DNA of 64,000 nucleotides from Acholeplasma oculi (GCF_900166985.1 NZ_FUZK01000002.1:291999-355998), one strand, 5' to 3'. Shown: positions 41,690 to 50,262, counted from the stretch's first letter. Made by a program: numbers and translations. The notes: generated by a model not told the origin, from the letters alone.

Positions 41690-42132
41690 AAACTTAATAC
41701 CCACTTTCCATCATCACCGATGGATTTAATCTCAATTTTTCTTTGATTTTCATCTAGCCAGGTAAGATCGACTTCTACATAACGAAGGGGTAATAATTCA
41801 TCTACTTGGTGTGGCCATTCAATAACTGCCACTCCAGATCTATCGTTGATATATTCTTCTAAATCAAAGTCAGTACCCACATCATGCATACGGTATAAAT
41901 CTAAATGATAGAGTGTTTTATCTCCTTGATAGATTTTTAAGATTGTAAAGGTTGGACTATTAACAATTTGTTTAATACCTAAAGCTTTAGCTATACCTTT
42001 TGTAAACGTTGTTTTTCCACTGGATAAGTCGCCATTTAATAAAATAACTTTCATATCCTTTGGCATTTTTTCCATAAGTCTGTAGCCTAATTCAATTGTT
42101 TCTTCTTTTGAATTTGTAATAAAGGTTTTCAT
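41686..42132 (-). CDS. tsaE: t6A biosynthesis ATPase TsaE
   Basis: A 148-residue ATPase (YjeE) that helps cycle the TsaBD complex. It has Walker A 'LLNGDLSSGKTTFTKGIA', the switch 'VNSPTFTILKIY', 'LYHLDLYRM' and 'GVAVIEWPH', all family hallmarks. It overlaps pgi upstream and tsaB downstream by four bases each. Confidence 0.94.
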   Translation of the reverse strand: MKTFITNSKEETIELGYRLMEKMPKDMKVILLNGDLSSGKTTFTKGIAKALGIKQIVNSPTFTILKIYQGDKTLYHLDLYRMHDVGTDFDLEEYINDRSGVAVIEWPHQVDELLPLRYVEVDLTWLDENQRKIEIKSIGDDGKWVLSL

Positions 42133-43400
42133 TTTTTCCCTAATAATCTAAACATGTTTTTCTTATAAGCTTCAACACCTGGTTGATCAAATGGGTTGAC
42201 GCCTAATAGGTATGCTGACATTGCACATGCAATTTCAAAGAAATATACTAAATATCCAAAGTGATAACTATCGAGTTTACCGATTGTAATGACAATATTA
42301 GGTACAAGTCCATCAACGTGTGCTTCTTTAGTTCCAAGCATTGCTTGTTCATTAACATAACTAATTTCTTTATCTGCAATATAGTTTAATTGATCTAAGT
42401 TATTTTGGTCCCAAGGAATTGTTAACTTATCTGTTTTCTTAACATTTAATACAGTTTCAAAAATGATACGTTTACCATCTTGTATTTGTTGACCTAAGGA
42501 ATGTAGATCCGTTGTAAAGGATGCAGATGCAACCAATAATCCTAAGTGATTCTTCCCTTCAGATTCACCAAATAATTGTTTCCACCATTCAGCAAAGAAG
42601 GTTAATCTTGGTTCATAGTTCACCAAATATTCAACATCTTTACCAGATTGACTTAATAAATATCTTGTTGCTGCATATAAATACGCTTGATTCTTCTTTA
42701 AATCCGGTGTTTGAGCATCCATATAGGCATCTTTTGCACCATTTAGCAATCCATCGACATCAATACCTGCAAAAACAAACGGTAATAAACCAACCGAAGT
42801 TAACACAGAGAATCTTCCACCTACTGTATCTTCAATTACAAATCTTTCATAACCTTCATTTTTTGCAAGTTGATATAAAGAACCGCGTGCTTTATCTGTA
42901 GTTGCAAAAATACGACGTCTCGCTTCATCTATTCCGTATTTTTCTTCGATGTGTTGTTTTAACAATCTAAATGCAACAGCCGGTTCAGTTGTTGTTCCTG
43001 ATTTAGAAATAACATTAATTGCATAATTTTTCTTATTTAAATATTTAAGTAAATGTTTTAAATAGTTTGCAGATAAATGATGTCCTGCAAAAATGATTTC
43101 TGGTTTAGATTTCTTAAACGGTGTCTTTAAGAACTCAAGTCCAGCTTTAGCTCCTAAATAGGAGCCGCCAATACCAATGACGACTAAACAATCTAAATCT
43201 TTATATTGTTCTTTTAATTTTTTAATTCTAGCTAATTCTTCTTGATTTATAGAGACCGGTAAATCTAACCAACCTAAAAAATCATTACCAAGACCTGATT
43301 TATTTCTAATCATGTCATGAACATCTTCTACTCTACCTTGTAGGGTTGAAACTTTTTGATCTAAAAATCTTTCTGCATCTTTAATTTGAACTTTTATCAT
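42129..43400 (-). CDS. pgi: Glucose-6-phosphate isomerase
   Basis: A 423-residue glycolytic isomerase of the shorter Gram-positive type. It has 'LVVIGIGGSYLGAKAGLEF', 'VISKSGTTTEPAVAFRLL', 'GGRFSVLTSVGLLPFVFAG', 'ESEGKNHLGLLV' and the C-terminal 'NPFDQPGVEAYKKNM' with the catalytic lysine. It interconverts glucose-6-phosphate and fructose-6-phosphate. It lies between a small S1-domain gene (20-base overlap) and the t6A genes (four-base overlap). Confidence 0.96.
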   Translation of the reverse strand: MIKVQIKDAERFLDQKVSTLQGRVEDVHDMIRNKSGLGNDFLGWLDLPVSINQEELARIKKLKEQYKDLDCLVVIGIGGSYLGAKAGLEFLKTPFKKSKPEIIFAGHHLSANYLKHLLKYLNKKNYAINVISKSGTTTEPAVAFRLLKQHIEEKYGIDEARRRIFATTDKARGSLYQLAKNEGYERFVIEDTVGGRFSVLTSVGLLPFVFAGIDVDGLLNGAKDAYMDAQTPDLKKNQAYLYAATRYLLSQSGKDVEYLVNYEPRLTFFAEWWKQLFGESEGKNHLGLLVASASFTTDLHSLGQQIQDGKRIIFETVLNVKKTDKLTIPWDQNNLDQLNYIADKEISYVNEQAMLGTKEAHVDGLVPNIVITIGKLDSYHFGYLVYFFEIACAMSAYLLGVNPFDQPGVEAYKKNMFRLLGKK

Positions 43401-43731
43401 GATTTAAGTCCTCCAATTTTTCCTTTATCCAATTTTCTAATTTATTTTCTAATGTTCTAAATCCTATTTTAATATCGACTCTTTTTAATACATTGGCATG
43501 AATTTTTAATGCCTTTTTATAAGAAAGTTGTAACTTCATTAAGTTGTCATCCTTCTCTAAAATGACAGCATAAACCAAGTCTCCAATATTAAAGAGCTTG
43601 TCTAAGTCTGCCACATATCGATCTGATACTTCTGAAATGTGAATTAATCCTTGATAATTGTTGTATTCCACAAAGACACCATAGGGTTGGATACCGGTCA
43701 CTTTGCACAAAATGCGTTCCATTTTTTCCAT
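43381..43731 (-). CDS. S1-domain RNA-binding protein (CvfD/YugI-like)
   Basis: A 116-residue protein with one S1 domain: 'RILCKVTGIQPYGVFVEYNN' then 'GLIHISEVSDRYVADLDKLF' and 'VYAVILEKDDNLMKLQLSY'. The C-terminal 40 residues are basic and helical. This is the general stress protein 13/CvfD/YugI architecture; such proteins associate with ribosomes or mRNA. It overlaps pgi by 20 bases and heads the pgi-tsaE-tsaB-rimI-tsaD transcript. Confidence 0.87.
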   Translation of the reverse strand: MEKMERILCKVTGIQPYGVFVEYNNYQGLIHISEVSDRYVADLDKLFNIGDLVYAVILEKDDNLMKLQLSYKKALKIHANVLKRVDIKIGFRTLENKLENWIKEKLEDLNHDKSSN

Positions 43732-43823
43732 ATTATGAACCCCTAATAATTTTCACTTCATTATATCACTAAATCTTGATGATATAAAGAATATATCATT
43801 TCTGTAAACGTATACATAACAAA

Positions 43824-43852
43824 AACTTAATCTCTTGATTTAGATTAAGTTA
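43824..43852 (-). terminator. Terminator of the 182-residue membrane protein gene
   Basis: AACTTAATCT / AGATTAAGTT hairpin with TTTTTG on the minus strand, 10 bases after the stop at 43862. Confidence 0.75.
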
Positions 43853-43861
43853 ATTCTTTTA

Positions 43862-44410
43862 TTATTCAATTCTTCTTTCGCGCATCCATGTATATATAAG
43901 CATAGCAAGTGGTAATGTTAATGCTGATAACATTTCAAATATAAACATGATCACTACTAATATATTGGGACTAAAAATGAAATTAAAGTATGTTACAAGA
44001 TTAAATATCCCAATAGCAATCGAAGGTAATAGCAATACATAAATACCTAAATTTCTTTCTTTAGATCTAAAATTAGATTGATAATAGTTTGTTGAAAACA
44101 TAAATACTGCTGCAAGCATGGATAAAGATATCACTAAATCAATTAAGAATGCACTATCTCCTGCTGCAAACATACTTGCAAGTATATTGGCAGCACCAAT
44201 TGCACCATAAACTATAATCCATACTGCCGATAACAAGAGTATGGTACGACTTCTCTCATTTTTTTCTAAATAAAGAGCAGCTAGAAATAAAAGGGTTGCC
44301 AGATTTCCTGTTAAGAAACTTAAATCTCCTGAGTATGCAACCATAAAAAGGGTAAATATAAGTTCAATAATAAAAAATATAAATATTGTCCATTGTCTTT
44401 TTGTAAGCAT
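43862..44410 (-). CDS. Polytopic membrane protein, unknown
   Basis: About 182 residues from ATG 44410, which follows AAGGATTG. Hydrophobic helices lie at about 6-28, 30-45, 55-75, 80-100, 118-140 and 145-170, joined by short loops, and the tail is basic ('YTWMRERRIE'). No family is recognised and no polar catalytic motif is seen. A hairpin separates it from the gene upstream and another ends it, so it is probably a single-gene transcript. Confidence 0.65.
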   Translation of the reverse strand: MLTKRQWTIFIFFIIELIFTLFMVAYSGDLSFLTGNLATLLFLAALYLEKNERSRTILLLSAVWIIVYGAIGAANILASMFAAGDSAFLIDLVISLSMLAAVFMFSTNYYQSNFRSKERNLGIYVLLLPSIAIGIFNLVTYFNFIFSPNILVVIMFIFEMLSALTLPLAMLIYTWMRERRIE

Positions 44411-44432
44411 ATGTTTCAATCCTTTCATAAAA

Positions 44433-44456
44433 ATAAAGCACCTATAGATGCTTTAT
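44433..44456 (-). terminator. Terminator after the DUF212-type gene
   Basis: AAAGCATC / GGTGCTTT hairpin with ATTTTT on the minus strand, immediately after the stop at 44460. Confidence 0.75.
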
Positions 44457-44459
44457 CCC

Positions 44460-44921
44460 TTATTTAAATAAATAAAATCCTATAATACCTAAAATTGCAC
44501 CTAAGATGATACCTACAAGTACTTCTCTAGGTTTATGTCCTAAAGCTTCCTTTAATTTCTTTTCTTCAATATCAATATTTTCAATTAAGTTTAATCTCAA
44601 TTTAATTTGATTTAACTCTCTTGCATGTTTACTTGCCTCGTACCTAATCCCCATAGAATCATGGATGACAACAAGTGCTACTACAAGGGATATTGCAAAC
44701 CCAATACTTAATGAACCTGTCGTTTCATAATCAAATAATCCAATAGATACAAAAAGTGATGTCACAAGTGCACTATGACTTGAAGGCATGCCACCTGTGG
44801 ATATTAAGATACTTTCATCTACACGTTTATTAATTAAAGCATCAATAAAAAACTTACTCACTTGAGCAATCATCATGGAAGCGATTGAAATCACGATAAC
44901 GGCTTCTGGAATTCCTAACAT
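44460..44921 (-). CDS. Divergent PAP2 (DUF212) membrane protein
   Basis: A 153-residue protein of the YuiD/DUF212 divergent PAP2 family. It has 'AQVSKFFIDALINKRVDESI', 'STGGMPSSHSALVTSLFVSI' with the SSH motif of acid phosphatases, 'VIHDSMGIRYEASKHARELN' with the conserved D and R, and 'LGHKPREVLVGIILGAILG'. The residues expected for a phosphatase are largely present, but the substrate is unknown; lipid phosphates are plausible. It lies two bases from the nfu-type gene. Confidence 0.88.
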   Translation of the reverse strand: MLGIPEAVIVISIASMMIAQVSKFFIDALINKRVDESILISTGGMPSSHSALVTSLFVSIGLFDYETTGSLSIGFAISLVVALVVIHDSMGIRYEASKHARELNQIKLRLNLIENIDIEEKKLKEALGHKPREVLVGIILGAILGIIGFYLFK

Positions 44922-44922
44922 A

Positions 44923-45156
44923 TTACGTAGTCACCACAGCAATCACACCAGGTACATTTTCTAATAACATTGTTTCAATACCTTGTTTTAAGGTAATATC
45001 AATTGCAGCACATCCATCACAAGCGCCACCCATCTTTACATATACAATGCCATCTTCAATATCAACGAGTTCAATGTCTCCACCATCTCTTTGGATGTAT
45101 GGACGAACACGTTTAATGATTTGATTGACTTGTTCTTTCATATTTTCTATACTCAT
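44923..45156 (-). CDS. NifU C-terminal-type iron-sulfur scaffold
   Basis: A 77-residue stand-alone NifU-like C-terminal domain (YutI/Nfu type). 'VRPYIQRDGGDIELVDIEDG' and 'VKMGGACDGCAAIDITLKQG' with the CxxC that holds a bridging iron-sulfur cluster are intact. It would carry clusters to apo-proteins. The suf genes are not in the window. The start follows AAGGAGAACC. Confidence 0.9.
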   Translation of the reverse strand: MSIENMKEQVNQIIKRVRPYIQRDGGDIELVDIEDGIVYVKMGGACDGCAAIDITLKQGIETMLLENVPGVIAVVTT

Positions 45157-45188
45157 TCTACAAGGTTCTCCTTAAATTGATACATTTA

Positions 45189-45473
45189 TTATACTTTAAC
45201 TTGTTCTTTTTTTATGCGTTTTAACACATAAAATGGGCAATTATGGTTACAAGATTCATTGATATAATCAGGGATTTTTTTATATCCATTGACACCTTTA
45301 GGATCTTGACTAAATCCTCTTAATCTTAAAATATCTGATGCCATATCCCCTACGATATAGGTATAGCGATCAAATGCAACATCTACATATCTTTCAACAA
45401 ACTTCGTTATATCAAATGCATCACGGTAGTTTTTAACAATTTCAAAACTTCCAACTTCTGTTTCTATAATCAT
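45189..45473 (-). CDS. YutD family protein (DUF1027)
   Basis: A 94-residue protein matching YutD: 'FEIVKNYRDAFDITKFVERY', 'FDRYTYIVGDMASDILRLRG', 'GYKKIPDYINESCNHNCPFY'. The paired cysteines C-N-H-N-C near the C-terminus are conserved in the family. The function is unknown. In Bacillus it is also encoded close to yutI. It lies in a run with the formate-THF gene upstream. Confidence 0.87.
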   Translation of the reverse strand: MIIETEVGSFEIVKNYRDAFDITKFVERYVDVAFDRYTYIVGDMASDILRLRGFSQDPKGVNGYKKIPDYINESCNHNCPFYVLKRIKKEQVKV

Positions 45474-45485
45474 GATTCATGACTC

Positions 45486-46007
45486 CTATCCTTTGAAGTA
45501 GCTATCCAGTGGCACATCGAAACTTGTCGGTTCAAATGTCACTTCTTCTCCTTCATAAATTATACCAATTTTATAGGCATTTGGATAAACTTTAAAAAAT
45601 TTATCAAAATAACCTTTTCCATAACCTAGACGGTAGTTATTTTGAGTCATGCCAAGGGCAGGTACTAAAATAACTTCCAGTTTAGATGTAATATCAAATC
45701 CATAGATGGGTTCTTTAACTCCAAATGAACTGGATTTAAGTTCTGTGTTTTTATCAATTTGTAAGTACATTATTTTATCATTGACAATTTTTGGGTAAGC
45801 AAAGACTTTATTTGGATATAGCATGATGAGTTCTGTGATATCCATCTCCTGATGTGCAGGATAATACAACCCTACAAAATCAGCTTTTAAAAAATGCTCA
45901 TCTTCTTTTATTTGCTCAATGATTCTTTGTTTTGATTCTAGTTTTTGTTTCGAACTTATCCCTGTTCTTTTCTCAACTATTAGTTTTCTTAGTTCACTTT
46001 TATTCAT
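45486..46007 (-). CDS. 5-formyltetrahydrofolate cyclo-ligase
   Basis: A 173-residue YqgN/MTHFS family enzyme that converts 5-formyl-THF to 5,10-methenyl-THF with ATP. It starts 'KSELRKLIVEKRTGISSKQK'; has 'FVGLYYPAHQEMDITELIML', 'VFAYPKIV', 'VILVPALGMTQNNYRLGYGK' and 'GYFDKFF' with the glycine-rich ATP loop; and ends 'FDVPLDSYFKG'. It starts three bases before the PAS/GGDEF gene stop, so it belongs to the cdaA operon. Confidence 0.93.
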   Translation of the reverse strand: MNKSELRKLIVEKRTGISSKQKLESKQRIIEQIKEDEHFLKADFVGLYYPAHQEMDITELIMLYPNKVFAYPKIVNDKIMYLQIDKNTELKSSSFGVKEPIYGFDITSKLEVILVPALGMTQNNYRLGYGKGYFDKFFKVYPNAYKIGIIYEGEEVTFEPTSFDVPLDSYFKG

Positions 46008-46009
46008 AA

Positions 46010-47596
46010 TTATTTGATGTCTTTAAAATAACACCCTTGCCCCCTATACTGTGGTAATTGTGCAGTTTTTAAAGCTGTGACTGCATTTTGGTATAAATCC
46101 TGTGCATTAATCGCATCATCATACATTTGTGCAATTCCAATGAATACTTCAAGTTCAGCAGTAATCGCTCCGTATTCAATGCTCATATTTAAGTAATTTT
46201 CTTGAGCTCTGATACCTTGACTTAAGGATGCCATCTTTCTTGCATCGGTAATGGTTATAGCAAACTCTAGACCGGATAATCGGTAAATATCCGAGCTTTC
46301 AGTTAGAAAACTTGTTTTTAAACGCGTTATATATTGAGCCATCAACATATTTCCAACTTCTCTACCATGTAACTCATTAACTTTGGGAATATTTTTTAGG
46401 TTGATAATTGCCAGTTGGAACGGTCTACCATTTTTAATGAGTTGTTTTAAGTCTGGTAATAAGTAGTTTTCATCTTTTAATGCATCTAAGACTTCAATAT
46501 GTGTTTTTCTAAAGTGTGCACTATGTAATGGTGTCATAATACCCATGATTACAGAAGTTTTTTGATCTTCAAAAAGGCGTTTACCCTTTTCTTTAACCCA
46601 AACATATTGTCCATCAATCATTAAACGGTAACTTAATGAATAACTTGGTTTATTCGGTGTTAAGTCTGAAACAACTGATAAATATTTCTTTAAATCATTA
46701 GGTTCAATTTGTTTTCTGTATTCATTCATTTCTAATAGATTTGTTGGAAGTTTCAACTGATCTTTAACGGTGTCATTTAACCAAATTGTTTTTTCGTCTA
46801 AATCGATATAAAATAATCCATCTTCAGATAATTCAAGCGTTGCTATAAACTTATGACGTATGGATTCAAGTTCATGATCGGTTTTTTTAAGTTCTCTTTC
46901 AACTTGCATCAATGCCTCATCTGTTTTTTTCTCACCCACACACATTCTTCCTCTATATTTACCTAATACATAGAGTGGTTGCATATTCAGATGTAGAATA
47001 ACCGTTTCCCCATTAAAATTTTGAAAATGAAGTTCTTGATCTTCGGTATCACTTGGTTTTACTGTTTTACGGTAATCATTATAATATTTTTCTAAGGTTC
47101 TGTCGTTGATATCTTCACCATTCATTTTAGTAAATCTAATTTTAGAATTAAATACTTGGAATAACTTTTTACCAACAACTTCTTGTTTATCTAAGTTCAG
47201 TTCTCTTAGTAATGAAATTGATATATCTTTAATACGTTCTTTATGGTCAACTACATAATAAACATTCCATTTTGTATTTTTAACACCTTTAATAAAAAGT
47301 TGATACTGACTCGCATTCAAAATTGCGTTTCTAAATGTTTGATAGAGTGCAACTAAAAATATAAAGTAATTAAAATATGTATAAACCACATAAGCAACTT
47401 TAAAATCTTGATGTGCCAAAATAAAAGTTTCATATGTGAATGTTAATAAAACAAAAAAAGCCACATTCACAAAGGAAAATGTTAATCGATTCTTCAGTAA
47501 TCTTTCCTTAAGAATCGATTCTGTAATGATTAAAATCATAATAAATATGGAAATAATAACTCCAAAAATTGGATGTTGTAGTAAAGCTTCTATCAT
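46010..47596 (-). CDS. Membrane PAS protein with degenerate GGDEF domain
   Basis: A 528-residue protein. Two or three N-terminal membrane helices (about 10-100) lead to a first PAS-like region (about 108-225), a coiled coil (about 226-255, 'ERELKKTDHELESIRHKF'), a second PAS domain (about 258-375, 'LSEDGLFYIDLDEKTIWLND') and a GGDEF-like domain (about 395-525). In the last, 'FQLAIINLKNIPKVNELHG' is family-like, but the signature reads 'LSGLEFAI', so GGDEF is changed to SGLEF. Cyclase activity is unlikely. The TM-PAS-GGDEF start recalls GdpP (c-di-AMP phosphodiesterase) but the DHH/DHHA1 domain is absent. It is encoded with cdaA and a 58-residue membrane protein. Confidence 0.82.
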   Translation of the reverse strand: MIEALLQHPIFGVIISIFIMILIITESILKERLLKNRLTFSFVNVAFFVLLTFTYETFILAHQDFKVAYVVYTYFNYFIFLVALYQTFRNAILNASQYQLFIKGVKNTKWNVYYVVDHKERIKDISISLLRELNLDKQEVVGKKLFQVFNSKIRFTKMNGEDINDRTLEKYYNDYRKTVKPSDTEDQELHFQNFNGETVILHLNMQPLYVLGKYRGRMCVGEKKTDEALMQVERELKKTDHELESIRHKFIATLELSEDGLFYIDLDEKTIWLNDTVKDQLKLPTNLLEMNEYRKQIEPNDLKKYLSVVSDLTPNKPSYSLSYRLMIDGQYVWVKEKGKRLFEDQKTSVIMGIMTPLHSAHFRKTHIEVLDALKDENYLLPDLKQLIKNGRPFQLAIINLKNIPKVNELHGREVGNMLMAQYITRLKTSFLTESSDIYRLSGLEFAITITDARKMASLSQGIRAQENYLNMSIEYGAITAELEVFIGIAQMYDDAINAQDLYQNAVTALKTAQLPQYRGQGCYFKDIK

Positions 47597-47597
47597 C

Positions 47598-47774
47598 TTA
47601 TAATCCTAAAACTGGAGCAACATACATTATAAAGATTGCTCCTAGTGAAATAAATAATGCAACTACATAGATTAACCATGGATGTCTGTCAAAAAATTTA
47701 ACAATACGATCAGATACACCTCTAGATCCTAAAAATCTAATGGGTTCTAGAAAAAATTTCATAATATTTTTCAT
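47598..47774 (-). CDS. 58-residue single-pass membrane protein in the cdaA operon
   Basis: A short gene between cdaA and the PAS/GGDEF gene. ATG 47774 follows AGAGAGG. It encodes 'KNIMKFFLEPIRFLGSRG' and 'SDRIVKFFDRHPWLIY', then a transmembrane helix 'VVALFISLGAIFIMYVAPVL'. The N-terminal half is amphipathic and basic. The stop is one base before the next ATG, and the start is 12 bases after the cdaA stop, so all three are co-expressed. I recognise no family; in other Firmicutes the position after cdaA is taken by the cyclase regulator CdaR, which this is not. Confidence 0.8.
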   Translation of the reverse strand: MKNIMKFFLEPIRFLGSRGVSDRIVKFFDRHPWLIYVVALFISLGAIFIMYVAPVLGL

Positions 47775-47786
47775 AACTAGCCTCTC

Positions 47787-48539
47787 TTACTTCATGAAGA
47801 GTGATAAATACTCATTTAAAGTATTTTCATCTTTCATTTTTGTCATGACACCGTTAATTGCCAGTGATATTGAACCCGTCTCTTCTGAAATTACAATCGT
47901 TAATGAATCTGTGATTTCAGAAATACCTAATGCTGCACGGTGTCTAGAACCTGTTGTCTTTTCAAAATTATCATTGCTTGATAAAACAAAGTATGCACCC
48001 GCACAAACAACCCTATCTCCTCTAACAATAACTGCACCATCGTGCATCGGTGTGTTTGGTGTAAACACATTGATTAAGAGTTCGTGTGATACTTCTGAAT
48101 TTAACGTAATCGCTCTTTGAGCATATTGATCTAAATTGTTATGTTTTTCAATGGTGATTAACCCACCAATATTTTGTTTAGAAAGAAACATCGCTGCTTT
48201 AATAATTTCTGCTTTCGTGCGTTCACTACCCATGTTGACAATACCGCTTTTAACAGTTTCTTTCCAAAGGGATTCTAATGTCAATCTAAAATCAGGTGCA
48301 CCAACAACAAATATAAAGACTAAGAAAACAATCGGTGCTTGTTGATAAATATATGAACTTAATTTTAAATCAAGAAATGTACTTATCCACAAAATGCCTA
48401 AGATAACAAAATAAAACATAAACATAGATAAAATACGTTTATTATGGAGTATAAACTTAAGTACAAATACCGATACAATAAATATTAAATAAAAATCAAG
48501 TAGGGTCCACCACGTGAGATTTGCTGTCCAATCAGGCAT
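47787..48539 (-). CDS. cdaA: Diadenylate cyclase CdaA
   Basis: A 250-residue membrane cyclase that makes c-di-AMP from two ATP. Three N-terminal helices (about 12-32, 38-55, 66-82) precede a DAC (DisA_N) domain with 'GGLITIEKHNNLDQY', the DGA motif at 167-169 ('MHDGAVIV') and the RHR motif at 199-201 ('TGSRHRAALGISE'). All catalytic motifs are intact. c-di-AMP governs potassium and osmolyte balance, important in wall-less cells. CdaR (YbbR) does not follow it; instead a 58-residue membrane protein and a PAS/GGDEF-like gene do. Confidence 0.94.
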   Translation of the reverse strand: MPDWTANLTWWTLLDFYLIFIVSVFVLKFILHNKRILSMFMFYFVILGILWISTFLDLKLSSYIYQQAPIVFLVFIFVVGAPDFRLTLESLWKETVKSGIVNMGSERTKAEIIKAAMFLSKQNIGGLITIEKHNNLDQYAQRAITLNSEVSHELLINVFTPNTPMHDGAVIVRGDRVVCAGAYFVLSSNDNFEKTTGSRHRAALGISEITDSLTIVISEETGSISLAINGVMTKMKDENTLNEYLSLFMK

Positions 48540-48627
48540 TATTCATCTACCCTCTTTCTTTAGACCATTCGTTTATTTAAATTATAACATAATATACTTA
48601 TATTAAATGCGAAATCTCACACAATTA

Positions 48628-48678
48628 TGTTATAATTTTCTAGTATCTATTTGTAACTAAGCATACAATGTATACTTA
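48628..48678 (+). promoter_or_regulatory. hxlR-hflX promoter with palindromic operator
   Basis: Extended -10 TGTTATAAT (48628-48636). A palindrome at 48658-48678, TAAGCATAC-AAT-GTATACTTA with one mismatch, lies just downstream of the expected start of transcription, a location that suits autorepression by the HxlR-type regulator. Confidence 0.6.
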
Positions 48679-48695
48679 TTATGGGAGGAATTATG

Positions 48696-48998
48696 ATGCA
48701 AAATTGTTCTGTAGAAAAAGCTGTGAATTTATTTGGAGAAAAATGGAAGTTTTTAATTTTAAGAGATTTAATGCATGGTAAAATGCGTTTTTCCGAATTA
48801 AAAAGAAATATTGAAACCATCTCACAAAAAGTACTGACTCAAAATTTAAGACAATTAGAAGCTAATGGATTATTAACTAGAACCGTATACCCTGAAGTAC
48901 CACCTAAAGTGGAATATGCTTTAACCGAACTGGGTTATAGTTTGAAACCAGTGATTGATGCAATTCGAACTTGGGGTGAATTATATGCAAAAAATTGA
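48696..48998 (+). CDS. HxlR-family transcriptional regulator
   Basis: A protein of about 100 residues of the HxlR winged-helix family. 'CSVEKAVNLFGEKWKFLILR' includes the conserved N-terminal cysteine, which senses redox or electrophile stress in YodB- and HypR-type members. The recognition part is 'KMRFSELKRNIETISQKVLT' and 'LRQLEANGLLTRTVYPEVPP'. ATG 48696 is seven bases after GGAGG. It overlaps hflX by 14 bases, and a palindrome before it may be its own operator. Confidence 0.88.
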   Translation: MQNCSVEKAVNLFGEKWKFLILRDLMHGKMRFSELKRNIETISQKVLTQNLRQLEANGLLTRTVYPEVPPKVEYALTELGYSLKPVIDAIRTWGELYAKN

Positions 48999-50250
48999 CC
49001 GTGCAATTTTGGTCGCTTTGAATCACCAAACACCTTATGATGTTACTAAAGCATCCATCGATGAATTAGAAGAACTTGCAAAAGCACTAGAAATTAAAAC
49101 TGTTGATAAGGTGATACAAACCTTATCAAGTATTGATCCAAGATACTATATTGGTAGTGGTAAAGTACAAGAAATCAAAGGTATGGTTGATGTTTTAAAT
49201 GCAGATATGGTTATTTTTGATGATACCTTATCAAGCAGTCAAATTAGAAACTTAGAAGAAATATTGCAAGTTCAGATACTGGACCGTTCATTTCTTATTT
49301 TACAAATATTTGCTTTAAGAGCTCAAACCAGACAAGCCATACTTGAAGTATCGCTTGCTCAAAAGCTTTATTTATTACCTAGACTTGTTGGTATGGGTAA
49401 ATCTTTATCTAGGCAAGGTGGGGGTTCTTTTAATGCAAAAGGTCCTGGTGAAACCAAATTAGAACTTGATAGAAGAAAATTAAATGATGAGATTATTCAA
49501 CTTACTAAAGAATTAGAAGTGATTAAAAAAGAACGTATGATTAGTAGACAAAAGCGTGTTAAAAATAATATCCCTATTGTTGCTTTAGTAGGTTATACCA
49601 ATGCTGGTAAATCTTCTTTGATGAATTATTTAGCTTCTCACTATGGTAAAGATAAAACAGATGTTTTTGAAAAAGATATGCTTTTTGCAACTCTAGATAC
49701 AAAGTCTAAACGTATTCAAAAAGATAACCATCAAGCATTCATCTTAACGGATACTGTTGGGTTTATTTCAAAACTTCCACCTGAATTAGTGAAATCTTTT
49801 GAATCTACTTTATCTGATATTACAAGTGCGGATCTTATTCTTCATATGGTTGATGGTAAACAATTTTCTCTTCTTCAGTTATCTTTAACCAAACAAGTAT
49901 TAGAAGGTTTAGGTTGTAAAGATACTCCAAGAATATTGGTTGTTACTAAAAAAGATTTAGGTTTACCTGCTCCTATGATACAAGATGATTACATCCAAAT
50001 TTCTAGTAAGACAGGTGAAGGTATTGATGATTTATATCGAATGATCGATTCTATGCTTTATAAGGATGCGAGAATTTATAAGCTTCTACTTCCATTTGAC
50101 TCAGGAAATCTATATCAAATATTAAAATCTAATCATACTGTTTTAGAAACATCTTATCAATCCGAAGGTATTTATACCCGTGTTGTTTTAAATCCTAAAG
50201 ATTTACACTTATTTGAAAAATACATTCTAACCTCTAAGAATGTAAATTAA
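48985..50250 (+). CDS. hflX: Ribosome-associated GTPase HflX
   Basis: A 421-residue HflX that splits or rescues stalled 70S ribosomes. N-terminal domain 'STIDPRYYIGSGKVQEIK'-type region, 'LDRSFLILQIFALRAQTRQA', glycine-rich linker 'SRQGGGSFNAKGPGETKLEL', then GTPase motifs G1 'ALVGYTNAGKSSLMNYL', G3 'LTDTVGFISKLPPELVKSF', G4 'VVTKKDL' and G5 'QISSKTGEGIDDL'. ATG 48985 lies after GGGGTGAA. It is coupled to the HxlR gene, so its expression may be stress-responsive. Confidence 0.94.
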   Translation: MQKIDRAILVALNHQTPYDVTKASIDELEELAKALEIKTVDKVIQTLSSIDPRYYIGSGKVQEIKGMVDVLNADMVIFDDTLSSSQIRNLEEILQVQILDRSFLILQIFALRAQTRQAILEVSLAQKLYLLPRLVGMGKSLSRQGGGSFNAKGPGETKLELDRRKLNDEIIQLTKELEVIKKERMISRQKRVKNNIPIVALVGYTNAGKSSLMNYLASHYGKDKTDVFEKDMLFATLDTKSKRIQKDNHQAFILTDTVGFISKLPPELVKSFESTLSDITSADLILHMVDGKQFSLLQLSLTKQVLEGLGCKDTPRILVVTKKDLGLPAPMIQDDYIQISSKTGEGIDDLYRMIDSMLYKDARIYKLLLPFDSGNLYQILKSNHTVLETSYQSEGIYTRVVLNPKDLHLFEKYILTSKNVN

Positions 50251-50262
50251 TTATAAAATCAG

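Noticed and set aside
42521..42901. Long plus-strand open frame antisense to pgi
   Set aside because: It mirrors pgi, is rich in H, Q and L as antisense frames of AT-rich genes are, and has no ribosome site.
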